A stretch of DNA of 64,000 nucleotides from Pseudoalteromonas luteoviolacea. Its GTDB lineage: Bacteria; Pseudomonadota; Gammaproteobacteria; Enterobacterales; Alteromonadaceae. Made by a program: the position numbers and the translations under genes. The number at the start of each line of letters is the position of its first letter. Position 1 is the stretch's first letter. The DNA is taken from contig NZ_JAKFZS010000025.1 in assembly GCF_021654285.1 (NCBI RefSeq), positions 1 through 64,000 of the forward strand. The letters are read 5' to 3'. The notes under the pieces are model-generated. The model had not been told where the DNA came from. It worked only from the letters and a program-made list of their open reading frames with translations, and did no database searches. Of this stretch, positions 26,239 to 34,636 are shown piece by piece.

Positions 26239-26266
26239 AACCACTTTGAATTCTCAAGGTGGTTTT
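26239..26266 (+). terminator. Terminator after the beta-lactamase-like gene
   Basis: AACCACTTTGA-ATTC... TCAAGGTGGTTTT stem with one mismatch and a short T-run. Confidence 0.6.
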
Positions 26267-26532
26267 GCCATTGTTTTTGACTAAAAATGAGAGTCTTTAT
26301 GGGTATCTTGCCATTTCCTTAGTTTCCATATTTCTTAAGAAAAGTGCTTCTAATTTAGCTGTAAAAAGTAAAAGTTAGCTGTGAACCTGTCGAATAATTT
26401 ACCTATTATTATTACTCGTTAAATATCTTGCTCATAAGCTACTGCTGGAGGGGGGGAGAGGCCGTAAAATGAATGATGTATGTCAGCTATAGCTTTATTT
26501 AGGTGACTTTATGACGCTGCGTTTACAGCCGA

Positions 26533-26718
26533 TTATTGGCCATAAAGGTTGATATTATCTGTTGTATATGGCTTAAGTATATCAATGTGAACACGTTCAA
26601 GTGTGAGAGCTTTGTATTTTTCACTGGTTACAGGTTTATTATTCACTTCAACAAACCGAAATACCGCTGTACTTTCGGTTTTAATTTCTAGTTTTATACT
26701 CTTCCCTTTCCTTCGCAA
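26533..26718 (-). CDS. Possible second small gene overlapping the secreted protein gene (copy 1)
   Basis: 61 codons starting at a TTG inside the end of the 26,694-26,954 gene (25-bp overlap), with TESTAVFRFVEVNNKPV and a tail NINLYGQ. The tandem copy encodes a matching text (TENKAVFRFVAFKNKA...KINRYGQ), but there the frame is broken by two stops. Conservation of the amino acids between copies hints that this was a real, translationally coupled gene. The one in copy 2 (about 27,105-27,285) is a pseudogene. No family recognised. Confidence 0.35.
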   Translation of the reverse strand: MRRKGKSIKLEIKTESTAVFRFVEVNNKPVTSEKYKALTLERVHIDILKPYTTDNINLYGQ

Positions 26719-26954
26719 ATAAATACGTTAAAAATAGTTGCTATTGGGTAATAACAAGCTGAATAGATGATCTGAACCCCCGGGTATTTCGCTTCAAAGT
26801 CATTCCTAAACTTAACCATAGCTTCACTCAAAGGGACATAAGTATAGTGTGCTCTATAGAAAACCTCTCTCTCTGATGCTGTGGAAGTTAACGATGCAAA
26901 TAATGTTGTCGCCATAATGGCTGTAATTAATACTGATTTAATTTTAGATAACAT
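26694..26954 (-). CDS. Small secreted protein, tandem paralogue 1
   Basis: 86 residues. Clear signal peptide MLSKIKSVLITAIMATTLFASLTSTAS. The mature part (about 59 residues) holds HYTYVPLSEAMVKFRNDFEAKYPGVQI, then two Cys (SACYYP, FICEGKG) that may form a disulfide. AGGAG lies seven bases before ATG. 58% or so of positions appear shared with the gene at 27,277 by eye. Function unknown; not recognised. Confidence 0.6.
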   Translation of the reverse strand: MLSKIKSVLITAIMATTLFASLTSTASEREVFYRAHYTYVPLSEAMVKFRNDFEAKYPGVQIIYSACYYPIATIFNVFICEGKGRV

Positions 26955-27276
26955 ATCTAAGCTCCTCTTATTAATTTAAAGTTGTAAGTCGCTACGTCTG
27001 TTTCATTAGTTAGACAGGTCTAACAGACCGTAAAATAGATGATATATGTACAATGGTAGTGGTGTGGCGTTTCTACTTAGGTAACGTTATGATGCTGTAC
27101 TCACAGTCGATTATTGCCCGTAACGATTAATCTTATTTTGTGTATTTGGCTGCAGTACATCAATAAGGTTACGCACCCAAGTGTGAAATTCTATATCCTA
27201 AAAGGTTTCAGCTTTATTCTTAAATGCAACAAACCGAAATACCGCTTTATTTTCGGTTCTAGATTCTGTTTTTCTA

Positions 27277-27534
27277 CTATCTTATTCCCTTTCCATTACA
27301 CATAAAAACAGGCATGCCACCACCTGGGTAATAGCAATATGCATAGGTGATCTGAATACCTGGGTATTTTGCTTTAAATTCAGCTCTGAATTTAGCAGTG
27401 GCTTCATCTTGAGTCACATATGTGTAGTGCTTTGAGTAATATATATACCTCGCAGATGCTGTGGATGTTAACGATGCAAATAGTGTTGTTGCCGCAATGG
27501 CTGTGATTAAGGCCGATTTTATTTTAGATGACAT
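27277..27534 (-). CDS. Small secreted protein, tandem paralogue 2
   Basis: 85 residues, MSSKIKSALITAIAATTLFASLTSTASA signal; mature HYTYVTQDEATAKFRAEFKAKYPGIQI-type helix followed by YCYYPGGG and MCNGKGIR. Two Cys at equivalent sites to paralogue 1. Good AGGAG before the start. The helix-plus-Cys-pair design suggests a compact periplasmic or extracellular peptide. Role unknown. Confidence 0.6.
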   Translation of the reverse strand: MSSKIKSALITAIAATTLFASLTSTASARYIYYSKHYTYVTQDEATAKFRAEFKAKYPGIQITYAYCYYPGGGMPVFMCNGKGIR

Positions 27535-27939
27535 ATCTAAGCTCCTTTTGCTGTTTGAAAATTAAACAGTATTGTGTCTGTTTTATTTATTCAAATGAAA
27601 TTTATGCATGTAGCATATTTTTATTTCTATATTATGAATTGTGGTATTTTGCATCATCTATTGTCTCAAGCTTTATTTTTATGGGGTTGTTGGTTTTATT
27701 TTATTCCTATTTCTGGTTTTTTAATCTAATTATAACAATAATAACATTCCTTATTATTCTAAATAATGTATTAGTGAAGTTTAAAATACGTATTTTTGTG
27801 AGGGGTTCTAATAATTTTCCCGCTTTTATTTATCTGAAAAAGGTAAAAATGAAAGCTAATTGTAAAAAAAGTGTGTTATCTTTATCTTGTTGCGCAACAT
27901 ATATACATTTAAAAACTTAAAAGATATATGAGGATAACC
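27535..27939. other. AT-rich divergent intergenic region
   Basis: A 130-codon frame here is very hydrophobic and of poor codon quality, without a ribosome-binding site. I treat it as chance. The stretch should contain promoters for the flanking divergent genes. Confidence 0.4.
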
Positions 27940-28911
27940 ATGAAATTTAAATACGCTGCATTGCTAGGCGTTGTCTCTGCGATTACATTGTCACCTGCTG
28001 CAAATGCCTACCTTTATAAAGATCCGGGCTATGTAGAACGCAATGTGAGAACTATTCAAAAGAATAATGTGATTGGTCAGTCGCACCAATATCGTGATCA
28101 GCAGGGCTGGATGTATGTCGATCAGGTTAGTAATGGCGCGACGCAAGGGGCGTATCAGGCGGGAAATTGGATAAAACTACATAACCGTAATTTTAAAATG
28201 TCCATCGGAGAATTAGAGTTTTCCTTTGATCCAAGCAAGCTAGATTGTACACAAGGCATGAGCTTTAACTTTACTGTTGGCGATGACACGGTAGCAAGTT
28301 TTAAACCAAATTGTGATGACTTACTTAATGCCTCTATCACTTATCCAATCGAATACTATTTCGATTTAATTCCTGAGCCTATCAAACCTAAGGTTGAGCT
28401 ACCTCTCGATCCTTTAGGGTTGCTAAAAGTAGGTGTTAAATTTGGCGCAGGTGTTGAAGCCGGTGCGGAGTTTACTGTTGGCGGTGTAATTGGCGGTCAT
28501 GGAAACGAAGAGCCATATGAAGTTGATGGTGTGAGACGTCCAGATTATGTATATGCATCTGTTGAACCTTATGTTGGCGGTCTGGTATCTAGCTCTGCCT
28601 ACGGCTCGTTTGGTCACGGTATTTCTGAGGCGGGCGTAAAAGGTAAATTAAATTTACTTAAAGTCAAAGGTAAGGGGTATGTAGAAGCAGGGATCCGCCG
28701 TGTGGTTCAAGATACACAAGTTGTTGAGCAAGGCTTCTTAGAGCTCAAAATTAGCACCAAGCTGACAGGTGGTGATGGCAAAATACAAGCTTACTGTAAA
28801 AAGCTATGGGGCCTGTTGCAATTCAATGTGGATGTTATGAAATGGGATCCACTATATACGCGTGAAACAGTGCTATACGAATATGCAAGCCCTGTTTGGG
28901 AAAATCTATAA
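27940..28911 (+). CDS. Secreted protein of unknown function, partner of the HEAT/lipid-transport-like protein
   Basis: 323 residues from ATG 27940 (GAGGATAACC upstream; the ATG at 27,928 lies before that site). Signal peptide MKFKYAALLGVVSAITLSPAANA. The mature protein is Gly- and beta-rich (VGVKFGAGVEAGAEFTVGGVIGG, YVGGLVSSSAYGSFGHG, GKLNLLKVKGKGYVEAGI), with alternating strands and two Cys pairs at best. It could be a beta-barrel or beta-shell protein. It precedes the 28,956 gene by 44 bp, separated by a hairpin. Not recognised. Confidence 0.6.
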   Translation: MKFKYAALLGVVSAITLSPAANAYLYKDPGYVERNVRTIQKNNVIGQSHQYRDQQGWMYVDQVSNGATQGAYQAGNWIKLHNRNFKMSIGELEFSFDPSKLDCTQGMSFNFTVGDDTVASFKPNCDDLLNASITYPIEYYFDLIPEPIKPKVELPLDPLGLLKVGVKFGAGVEAGAEFTVGGVIGGHGNEEPYEVDGVRRPDYVYASVEPYVGGLVSSSAYGSFGHGISEAGVKGKLNLLKVKGKGYVEAGIRRVVQDTQVVEQGFLELKISTKLTGGDGKIQAYCKKLWGLLQFNVDVMKWDPLYTRETVLYEYASPVWENL

Positions 28912-28921
28912 ACTGTAAAAC

Positions 28922-28944
28922 GTGGTGGCCTAGCCACCACTTTT
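28922..28944 (+). terminator. Intra-operon terminator/attenuator hairpin
   Basis: GTGGTGGC-CTA-GCCACCAC followed by TTTT, inside the 44-bp gap between two co-oriented genes. Likely lets only part of transcription continue. Confidence 0.7.
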
Positions 28945-28955
28945 GAGATGAGTCC

Positions 28956-30521
28956 ATGAAAAAAACAATTTATATATGCGCCGCTGTAGCTGTGGTAGTT
29001 GGCTTGGCGATACTCAACTCTTTGAGCAATAATGATAAAATTTTAATTGAGCCTGAAGCAGTTACACAAGAGCAGTCAAAAACACTGACTGAAAAATCAT
29101 ATTTTTTTGCCTATCAAGTCGATATTCATTCTGCTGTGTTGAGTGAAAGTGGTAGCGCGATGACATTCTCTGAGTTGAGTTGGAAAATGAATTTCCAACC
29201 TCATGCGTCTGCATCGACCAAGTCAGCCGCCATGTTGAGTGATATTGTGTTTATGGCAGACAATAAGTTACAAACAATGCCCACGCAAATTCCCTTTTTG
29301 GTGAAGTATCAGTCTCGACAATTTTCAGATCTTGATATGCTTGGGTTAAGTGAACAGCACCCATTATCTGTGCTATCTAAAGTACTTGATTTAATGAGTT
29401 ACTCATTAGACTCACCGCTTACTTTTGAAGATGCGTTGGGCGTGAAAACATTCCAGTACGTTCAACAACATAATGTGATAGAACGAGTAGTGACAGCCCA
29501 TCAAAAACATGCAGACAACACAGAAGAAGAACAGTGGCAGATCACTTTGAATTTATCCCGTCCAGGCACACCATTGACTCTAGAATATAATAATAATCAA
29601 ATTTGGCAGCGTAGTGGACAACGCTATGAAGTTGTACAAACTGTGTCAGTTAAGCCTATTACACACACGCCTTTTGAACCCGTTGATTGGCAAGCTAATC
29701 ACAACACACATATTCTGCCGGATGATAACGCACGGGGCACTGGTATCGAGGTCACAGGGGATAACTTTTTGGAGTATATACAGTCGCTAAAAGGTAATTT
29801 AGATCCTAATTTAGCAAAAGCGATTGGACTATATATGCTTAATAACTTTGATCAAAGTGGCTTAAAAGGCCTGTTTGAGCAGCATGAAAATTTAACTTCT
29901 GCATTTATCTACGCGTTACAAAAAGCACAGACTCTTCAGGCTGAGCAAATGCTCTCAGATCTTTTGACTGATGATGAGTTAGGTGTTCAGGTACAGCAAA
30001 AGTTAGTGATGGCGTTAGGACGCTTTGAAAATGCATCAGATATTGGTTTCTCTAGCTTAAGGCATGTTGTAGAGAAAGGAACAAATGAGGCGATTTCCGA
30101 TATGGCGCTACTTAACATGGGTACAATGAGTAAGTTTTCTCCAGTGCAATCCAACCAAGTGGCTGATTATTTGGCTGATAAAATGCGCAGTCCTGCTCAC
30201 CTTTCAACCGCAGTGTTAGCGGTGGCCAATAGCAAAAACCCTAAGCTGATTGCAAAACTCCCAGCTTTGCTCCAGCACTCGGATGTACAGGTCAGAAAGA
30301 ATACTATTAAATCTTTAGGGCAAATGGCGGACTATCAGGATCAGGTAGTAACGAGCTTATTAGCATCTCCTGAAATGGCCTCGATTGATGCTTTCGCTCG
30401 TGTATATCAGCAAGCAAACTATAAATTATCAGCTATGAATATAGAGCGCTTAGATGGTCTTTATCAATCGCAATCCAATCCGGTGATTAAAAAGAGACTG
30501 AGTACGATTATGAATATGTAA
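28956..30521 (+). CDS. Membrane-anchored protein with vitellogenin-N-like beta domain and HEAT-like helical array
   Basis: 521 residues. A single N-terminal transmembrane helix (IYICAAVAVVVGLAILNSL) is followed by a beta-rich region (about 45-240): YFFAYQVDIHSAVLS, TQIPFLVKYQSRQFSDLDMLGLSE and PLSVLSKVLDLMSYSLDSPL. A helical repeat array follows (about 290-520) with HEAT-like spacing (QVRKNTIKSLGQMADY). The order 'beta barrel, F-x-Y-x-x-G/Q...leading to an L-S helix, then superhelix' resembles the N-terminal lipid-binding module of large lipid transfer proteins. This is a visual inference, not a confirmed hit. With the 27,940 partner it may carry a lipid or hydrophobic ligand in the periplasm. 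Confidence 0.55.
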   Translation: MKKTIYICAAVAVVVGLAILNSLSNNDKILIEPEAVTQEQSKTLTEKSYFFAYQVDIHSAVLSESGSAMTFSELSWKMNFQPHASASTKSAAMLSDIVFMADNKLQTMPTQIPFLVKYQSRQFSDLDMLGLSEQHPLSVLSKVLDLMSYSLDSPLTFEDALGVKTFQYVQQHNVIERVVTAHQKHADNTEEEQWQITLNLSRPGTPLTLEYNNNQIWQRSGQRYEVVQTVSVKPITHTPFEPVDWQANHNTHILPDDNARGTGIEVTGDNFLEYIQSLKGNLDPNLAKAIGLYMLNNFDQSGLKGLFEQHENLTSAFIYALQKAQTLQAEQMLSDLLTDDELGVQVQQKLVMALGRFENASDIGFSSLRHVVEKGTNEAISDMALLNMGTMSKFSPVQSNQVADYLADKMRSPAHLSTAVLAVANSKNPKLIAKLPALLQHSDVQVRKNTIKSLGQMADYQDQVVTSLLASPEMASIDAFARVYQQANYKLSAMNIERLDGLYQSQSNPVIKKRLSTIMNM

Positions 30522-30549
30522 TTATTTAATGTAGGCAATTCATCATAAG

Positions 30550-30585
30550 TGAGTCTCTACTTTTTAAAGGAACGAGACTCATCTT
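30550..30585. terminator. Terminator between convergent genes
   Basis: TGAGTCTC / GAGACTCA stem, then ATCTTTT on the + strand. Placed between the HEAT-like gene and peptide D. Confidence 0.6.
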
Positions 30586-30592
30586 TTATACA

Positions 30593-30760
30593 TTAAATTT
30601 CTTCAGTACACATGCGTTGTGCAATACTCTGATTGTCACAGTGATCTGGGCCATATGTTCTGCGGCCACCACCTGCAATGTTAGGTGTGAGTTTTACCGG
30701 TAATGCGAGTGTGTCATTACTTAATGCTTTTATCTTTTTCTTGTTTAGTTTAATTTTCAT
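30593..30760 (-). CDS. GG-leader peptide D
   Basis: 55 residues. Leader MKIKLNKKKIKALSND...NIAGGG (cut after about residue 31), short core GRRTYGPDHC..AQRMCTEEI with two Cys. AAGGAAAACAG directly precedes the ATG. Same leader pattern (MK-x-[KH]-L-x-KK-x-x-K-x-L) as peptides A-C and F. The core is unlike the others. Confidence 0.65.
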   Translation of the reverse strand: MKIKLNKKKIKALSNDTLALPVKLTPNIAGGGRRTYGPDHCDNQSIAQRMCTEEI

Positions 30761-30834
30761 CTGTTTTCCTTAATGATGTAGCGTGCCTAATCTGCAAGTA
30801 CGCATTTGGTTGATTTGTTAATAGAATAATAGTG

Positions 30835-31305
30835 TTACTGTTTAACCCAATCTAAGATGTAGCCAGCACAAACAAAGTGTACTGGTTGATCGGTAAAGTC
30901 TGGTCTACAGCCGCCCACTTCAGTTGCGCCGCGCTGTCTCAGAATCGACATAGCGTGCTCAGGTGAACCTCCTCGCGCTTCGATAAGGACTTTATTTTTG
31001 CAATACCTCACATTGGTTGTTTTTGTCTCGGAATACGCAAAAGGCACGTTTGCAAAACAAGTGGCATAGACTTGATTTTTGGTTGCAGGGTTATATACCC
31101 AGTCTCCGATAAATACTGTGGAGTTTGTCGTTAAATTGATGAACTTGCTGATATTTTGAAGTGAACCATTTACAAAAGTACTACAGTTTGCGAAACCTTG
31201 ATAATAACTGACTTTGCTTGTTTCCACTTCAGTTTTGCACTCTTGTGCGAAAGCATTGATAGAGCCGAGCGTAAAAAGTAAGCCCATTGCCAATTGTTTT
31301 TTCAT
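30835..31305 (-). CDS. Secreted Cys-containing protein of unknown function
   Basis: 156 residues. Signal MKKQLAMGLLFTLGSINAFA, mature part with seven Cys (ECKTE, ANCST, ATCFA, RYCKN, GGCRP, VCAGY), suggesting two or three disulfides. Blocks SILRQRGATEVGGCRPDF and VHFVCAGYILDW near the end may be a conserved fold. No family recognised. Follows peptide D's gene in orientation but with its own ribosome-binding site; 420 bp of divergent intergenic DNA separates it from the protease. Confidence 0.6.
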   Translation of the reverse strand: MKKQLAMGLLFTLGSINAFAQECKTEVETSKVSYYQGFANCSTFVNGSLQNISKFINLTTNSTVFIGDWVYNPATKNQVYATCFANVPFAYSETKTTNVRYCKNKVLIEARGGSPEHAMSILRQRGATEVGGCRPDFTDQPVHFVCAGYILDWVKQ

Positions 31306-31725
31306 TATTTTGATTTCTCTTTTAATGTTATTAAGTATTGTTTAGAGATTAATGCCAGTTAACAACTGGCTGATATAACGTATGAATATAGGTACTTATA
31401 TAACTTAGCATTTAGCTTTCGTGATAGTAAGCTGGCAGATCTTCCGGTTTATTTTTTAATCTATTGAAATTTAGCTTAAAAAATACGATTTTTGGTAGGT
31501 AATATTACGTTATATAGTACGCAATTTTTGATGGTTTAATCGAAAATTGACAGGGTAATAAATGAGATAGGTATCAAGAAGAACCACGAGGTCTTGGGTT
31601 TCATGTCATGAATTGTTTACAGGGGGAATTAAAGTTTTATCTTGAATTTAACCTTGCAATAACATAGATTTCATAAGCTTTTTATTAAAAAAGCACAATA
31701 ATTACAATTAAAGGATTTTAACCTT
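31306..31725. other. Divergent intergenic region
   Basis: AT-rich with no supported gene; probably promoters for the flanking secreted proteins. Confidence 0.35.
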
Positions 31726-33360
31726 ATGACATCATGTAAAGTAATCAAATCAATACTTCCTGTATGCGCGCTAGTACTTGCTAGTGGCACGCAAGCAAGC
31801 GTTCAAGATACTGGCGTTACCCAAAAGACTGAGATCGCCCAAGCGGTTTCTTATCAACTAAATTTAGGCCTTAATAGCGTAGTTAACTCTGCCAATAATG
31901 AGTTTGAACATGTTATTAATTACCCCAACGCACACTTTATCAAAGTGAATTTCGCTAAGTTTTCTCTGCCAAAAGGTGCCTACCTTGAAGTCAGTGACTT
32001 AAAAGGTCAAGAAGTCTATCGTTATGATCAAAATGACAGCGGTGTCTCTTCATCTATGTCAGTTTCATCAGATGCGATCAAGCTGAGATTGGTTGTCAGT
32101 GATACAAGTCTTTGGGAGCAAGGACATGGTATTGAAATTGCTGACTTCTTTGCTGGTTACTCTGATACTGAGATTGCGGCGAATGAAGTCATGTCAGGTT
32201 TTGACATGATTGAGCCTAATTCTACTTGTGGTATTAACGAACGTAGAGATGTCGCATGCTGGGAAACATCTCATCCAGTTGAGTATGAGCGAAGCCGCCC
32301 AGTTGCACGCTTATTAATTGGTGGGCGCAGTTTGTGTACCGCTTGGCGTGTTGGTGCCGGCAATCATATGTTTACCAATAATCACTGCTTTGACTCAGCA
32401 GCAGATGCGAAAAATGTCGAGGTGTGGTTTAACTATCAGCGTTCAGCATGTGGTACTGGTAGTACAAATGGCACTGTTAAAGTAATGGCAGATCAGCTAC
32501 TTGCGACGGATTATAGACTGGACTATACGTTATTTACAGTCAATGATTTTGAAAAAATCAGACAGTTCGGTCATTTTGGTTTAGATGTGTCAGCTCAGCA
32601 AAAAGGGCAGCGTATTTTCATTCCACAGCACGGTAGTGGCAATCCAAAAGAGCTAGCGATTGAGAGTGATCAAAATACCGGTGGTTACTGTCAAATTGAC
32701 CAAACGGTGACAGCAGGTCGTGGCTCTGATACTGACATGGGCTATAAATGTGACACCATAGGCGGTTCTTCAGGTTCGCCAGTTGTTTCTGCTTATGACA
32801 ATAATGTCATTGCACTGCACCATTATGGTAATAGCACGCAATGTACGACAAAGTTGAATCGCGGTACCCGCATTGAATTGATCTGGCTAGAAGTGGCAAC
32901 ACACTTTGGTGGCGTCATTCCGAGAGGAGATAATGGCCCTGTTGATAACACTGCGCCAGTTGCAAACTTCTCTTTCACACAAAGTGGTTTGGCTGTGACT
33001 TTTACTGATACATCCTTTGATGATAAAGGCGTGGTTAGTTATAACTGGCAATTTGGTGATGGTACTACGAGTCAATTGAGAAACCCTGTGCATACATATG
33101 GTTCTGAGGGCACTTATAGCGTGTCTTTAACCGTAAAGGATACTGAGGGTTTACAGTCAACCAAGACTCAACAGGTATCTATTTCTCTAGGTGGTGGTTG
33201 TGCTGTTGATGCGTGGTCTGCCGGTAAAGTGTATTTAAAAGGCGATCAAGCGTCACAAAATGGCAGCATTTATGAAGCGCAGTGGTGGAACAAAGGCGCG
33301 TCACCTGCAGAGCACTCATCTAAATGGGAAGTGTGGCAGTGGGTTCGTGACTGCAACTAA
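31726..33360 (+). CDS. Secreted trypsin-like serine protease with PKD and CBM5/12 domains
   Basis: 544 residues. Signal VCALVLASGTQA, then an N-terminal propeptide-like beta domain (to about 155). The chymotrypsin-fold catalytic domain follows: His in MFTNNHCFD (about 218), Asp in LDYTLFTV (about 266), Ser in GGSSGSPVV (about 349), plus many Cys. It resembles lysyl-endopeptidase-type S1 enzymes. A PKD domain spans about 410-486 (YNWQFGDGTTSQLRNPVHTY). The C-terminus (about 490-544) is a chitin/cellulose-binding CBM5/12 type with WSAGKVYLKGDQA and YEAQWWNKGASP. A strong terminator follows. Likely degrades extracellular protein, tethered to polysaccharide. Confidence 0.9.
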   Translation: MTSCKVIKSILPVCALVLASGTQASVQDTGVTQKTEIAQAVSYQLNLGLNSVVNSANNEFEHVINYPNAHFIKVNFAKFSLPKGAYLEVSDLKGQEVYRYDQNDSGVSSSMSVSSDAIKLRLVVSDTSLWEQGHGIEIADFFAGYSDTEIAANEVMSGFDMIEPNSTCGINERRDVACWETSHPVEYERSRPVARLLIGGRSLCTAWRVGAGNHMFTNNHCFDSAADAKNVEVWFNYQRSACGTGSTNGTVKVMADQLLATDYRLDYTLFTVNDFEKIRQFGHFGLDVSAQQKGQRIFIPQHGSGNPKELAIESDQNTGGYCQIDQTVTAGRGSDTDMGYKCDTIGGSSGSPVVSAYDNNVIALHHYGNSTQCTTKLNRGTRIELIWLEVATHFGGVIPRGDNGPVDNTAPVANFSFTQSGLAVTFTDTSFDDKGVVSYNWQFGDGTTSQLRNPVHTYGSEGTYSVSLTVKDTEGLQSTKTQQVSISLGGGCAVDAWSAGKVYLKGDQASQNGSIYEAQWWNKGASPAEHSSKWEVWQWVRDCN

Positions 33361-33380
33361 TCACTTATAAAGGTGATTTA

Positions 33381-33416
33381 AAAAAGCCACTATTGCAATC
33401 ACATAGTGGCTTTTTT
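33381..33416. terminator. Strong bidirectional terminator
   Basis: AAAAAGCCACTAT / ATAGTGGCTTTTTT, shared by the protease and the convergent GNAT gene. Confidence 0.8.
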
Positions 33417-33420
33417 ATTT

Positions 33421-34425
33421 TTAGTCAGCGTCATTATTGCCAACGAAGTGCTCAATTGGCAGTGTAAACTCAGTTCTAAGTAGTGTTCTAGTGTGTTTGG
33501 CGTTATTCATTGAAGCTTGGTTGCCAGCGTAAATATAGCCGCATATAAATTCAAAACGTGCACTAATTTGGCGGAGTACATCAGCTTGGATCTTAGGGCC
33601 GAAGCCTTGCCCTCTGTGCTGTTTTGCAATGATAAAATCACTGATAAGAACGCCCTTATAGCCAAGTTCAGTACAAGGCTCTAGTACTAATGCACCTATT
33701 TTTTGTGTTGCTTTGTAAGCAACATAACACAAGTCGTTTTTTACTGACTCAGCAATAGATTCTTTATCTTCGACTTCTAGGCGATCTTTTAACTGCGGAA
33801 CGTCTTTATGAAAAGTGTGGTATTCATCTTTATACCAAGACCAGTCATTCGCCAAATCAAATGGTTTAAGGGCGATTTCATTTGAGTTTAGTTTGCTAAT
33901 ATGTTCAATCTTAGCGCCCCAAAAGCAGTCTTCCAATTCTGCACCCTTAACCTGTTTAAGGGCGTTAAAGTGAGCGCTGTTTGGCTTCGACCATATAGAG
34001 ACCATTTCAGGCTTACACCAACTAAAAAACGCTAAAATCTCAGGCAAGTAAAGCTTGAGATCTGCAAATTTAACCGCTTTTTCGCCAATGACTTCTATTA
34101 ATGTTTGATCTAAGTTGTTGCGATAAATTCCAGCTAGCCAAAGTGTGCCACAGGGCAATTTAATTATCTGGTCGTGTAAATGTTTGTCTGGAACAGAGTC
34201 GGCAATGTTTCGGCGGGCTCTTACTTCGGCAAAGCCATTTTTATAGTCGTCACATCTTGAGAAAAGATCTTTGCTTTCTGCTGCTATCGCAGCGTTCATG
34301 TCAAAACCTTGCAATGTTTTGGTGTCATAGGTATCGATGACGCCCTGTGTGAGCCTTTCAAGTTCATCGTGTGTTGCCGACATTAACGATTTAAAAGACA
34401 AGATTGAGTCTGTGTTACTCGTCAT
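33421..34425 (-). CDS. GNAT-family acetyltransferase
   Basis: 334 residues. The C-terminal half has the GNAT signature: a beta strand KGVLISDFIIAKQ, then the acetyl-CoA loop RGQGFGPKIQADVLRQI (R/Q-x-x-G-x-G/A) and a later CGYIYAGNQASMNNAKHTR that supplies the family's Asn. The N-terminal 180 residues are an unfamiliar extension. Cytosolic; substrate unknown. Confidence 0.75.
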   Translation of the reverse strand: MTSNTDSILSFKSLMSATHDELERLTQGVIDTYDTKTLQGFDMNAAIAAESKDLFSRCDDYKNGFAEVRARRNIADSVPDKHLHDQIIKLPCGTLWLAGIYRNNLDQTLIEVIGEKAVKFADLKLYLPEILAFFSWCKPEMVSIWSKPNSAHFNALKQVKGAELEDCFWGAKIEHISKLNSNEIALKPFDLANDWSWYKDEYHTFHKDVPQLKDRLEVEDKESIAESVKNDLCYVAYKATQKIGALVLEPCTELGYKGVLISDFIIAKQHRGQGFGPKIQADVLRQISARFEFICGYIYAGNQASMNNAKHTRTLLRTEFTLPIEHFVGNNDAD

Positions 34426-34636
34426 TATTAAATACCAGCCAGGTTGGGCTGTACTCCATTTAATTTTATTTTTGTTGTGGAATTTATATGAGGGGTTTTT
34501 ATCTTATTTCAATGATTTGGGTACAAATAGGCAGCATTTAAACAGAATTTTCACAACCAGCTAAACTTAACCCCATGGAGTCGCTCAGCAGATAAGATTT
34601 TTTTAGTTGCTTGAGCACAAAACACAGGTTGTAACG

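Larger units (their letters stand above)
26455..27534 (-). repeat. Diverged tandem duplication of about 0.5 kb (two copies)
   Basis: Copy 1 (about 26,455-26,954) and copy 2 (about 27,025-27,534) align over both the secreted-protein gene and its downstream region. Shared landmarks are CCGTAAAAT, CGATTATTG, CCAAGTGTGA-like and AACAAACCGAAATACCGCT. Divergence is substantial, so the duplication is old. Confidence 0.65.

Noticed and set aside
27528..27920. 130-codon hydrophobic plus-strand frame
   Set aside because: Starts antisense to a small secreted protein start, has no ribosome-binding site, and its composition is that of translated AT-rich DNA.
31500..31525. ATTACGTTATATAGTA as a sixth Zur-like site
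   Set aside because: Only half of the core matches and the flanking genes have no metal link.
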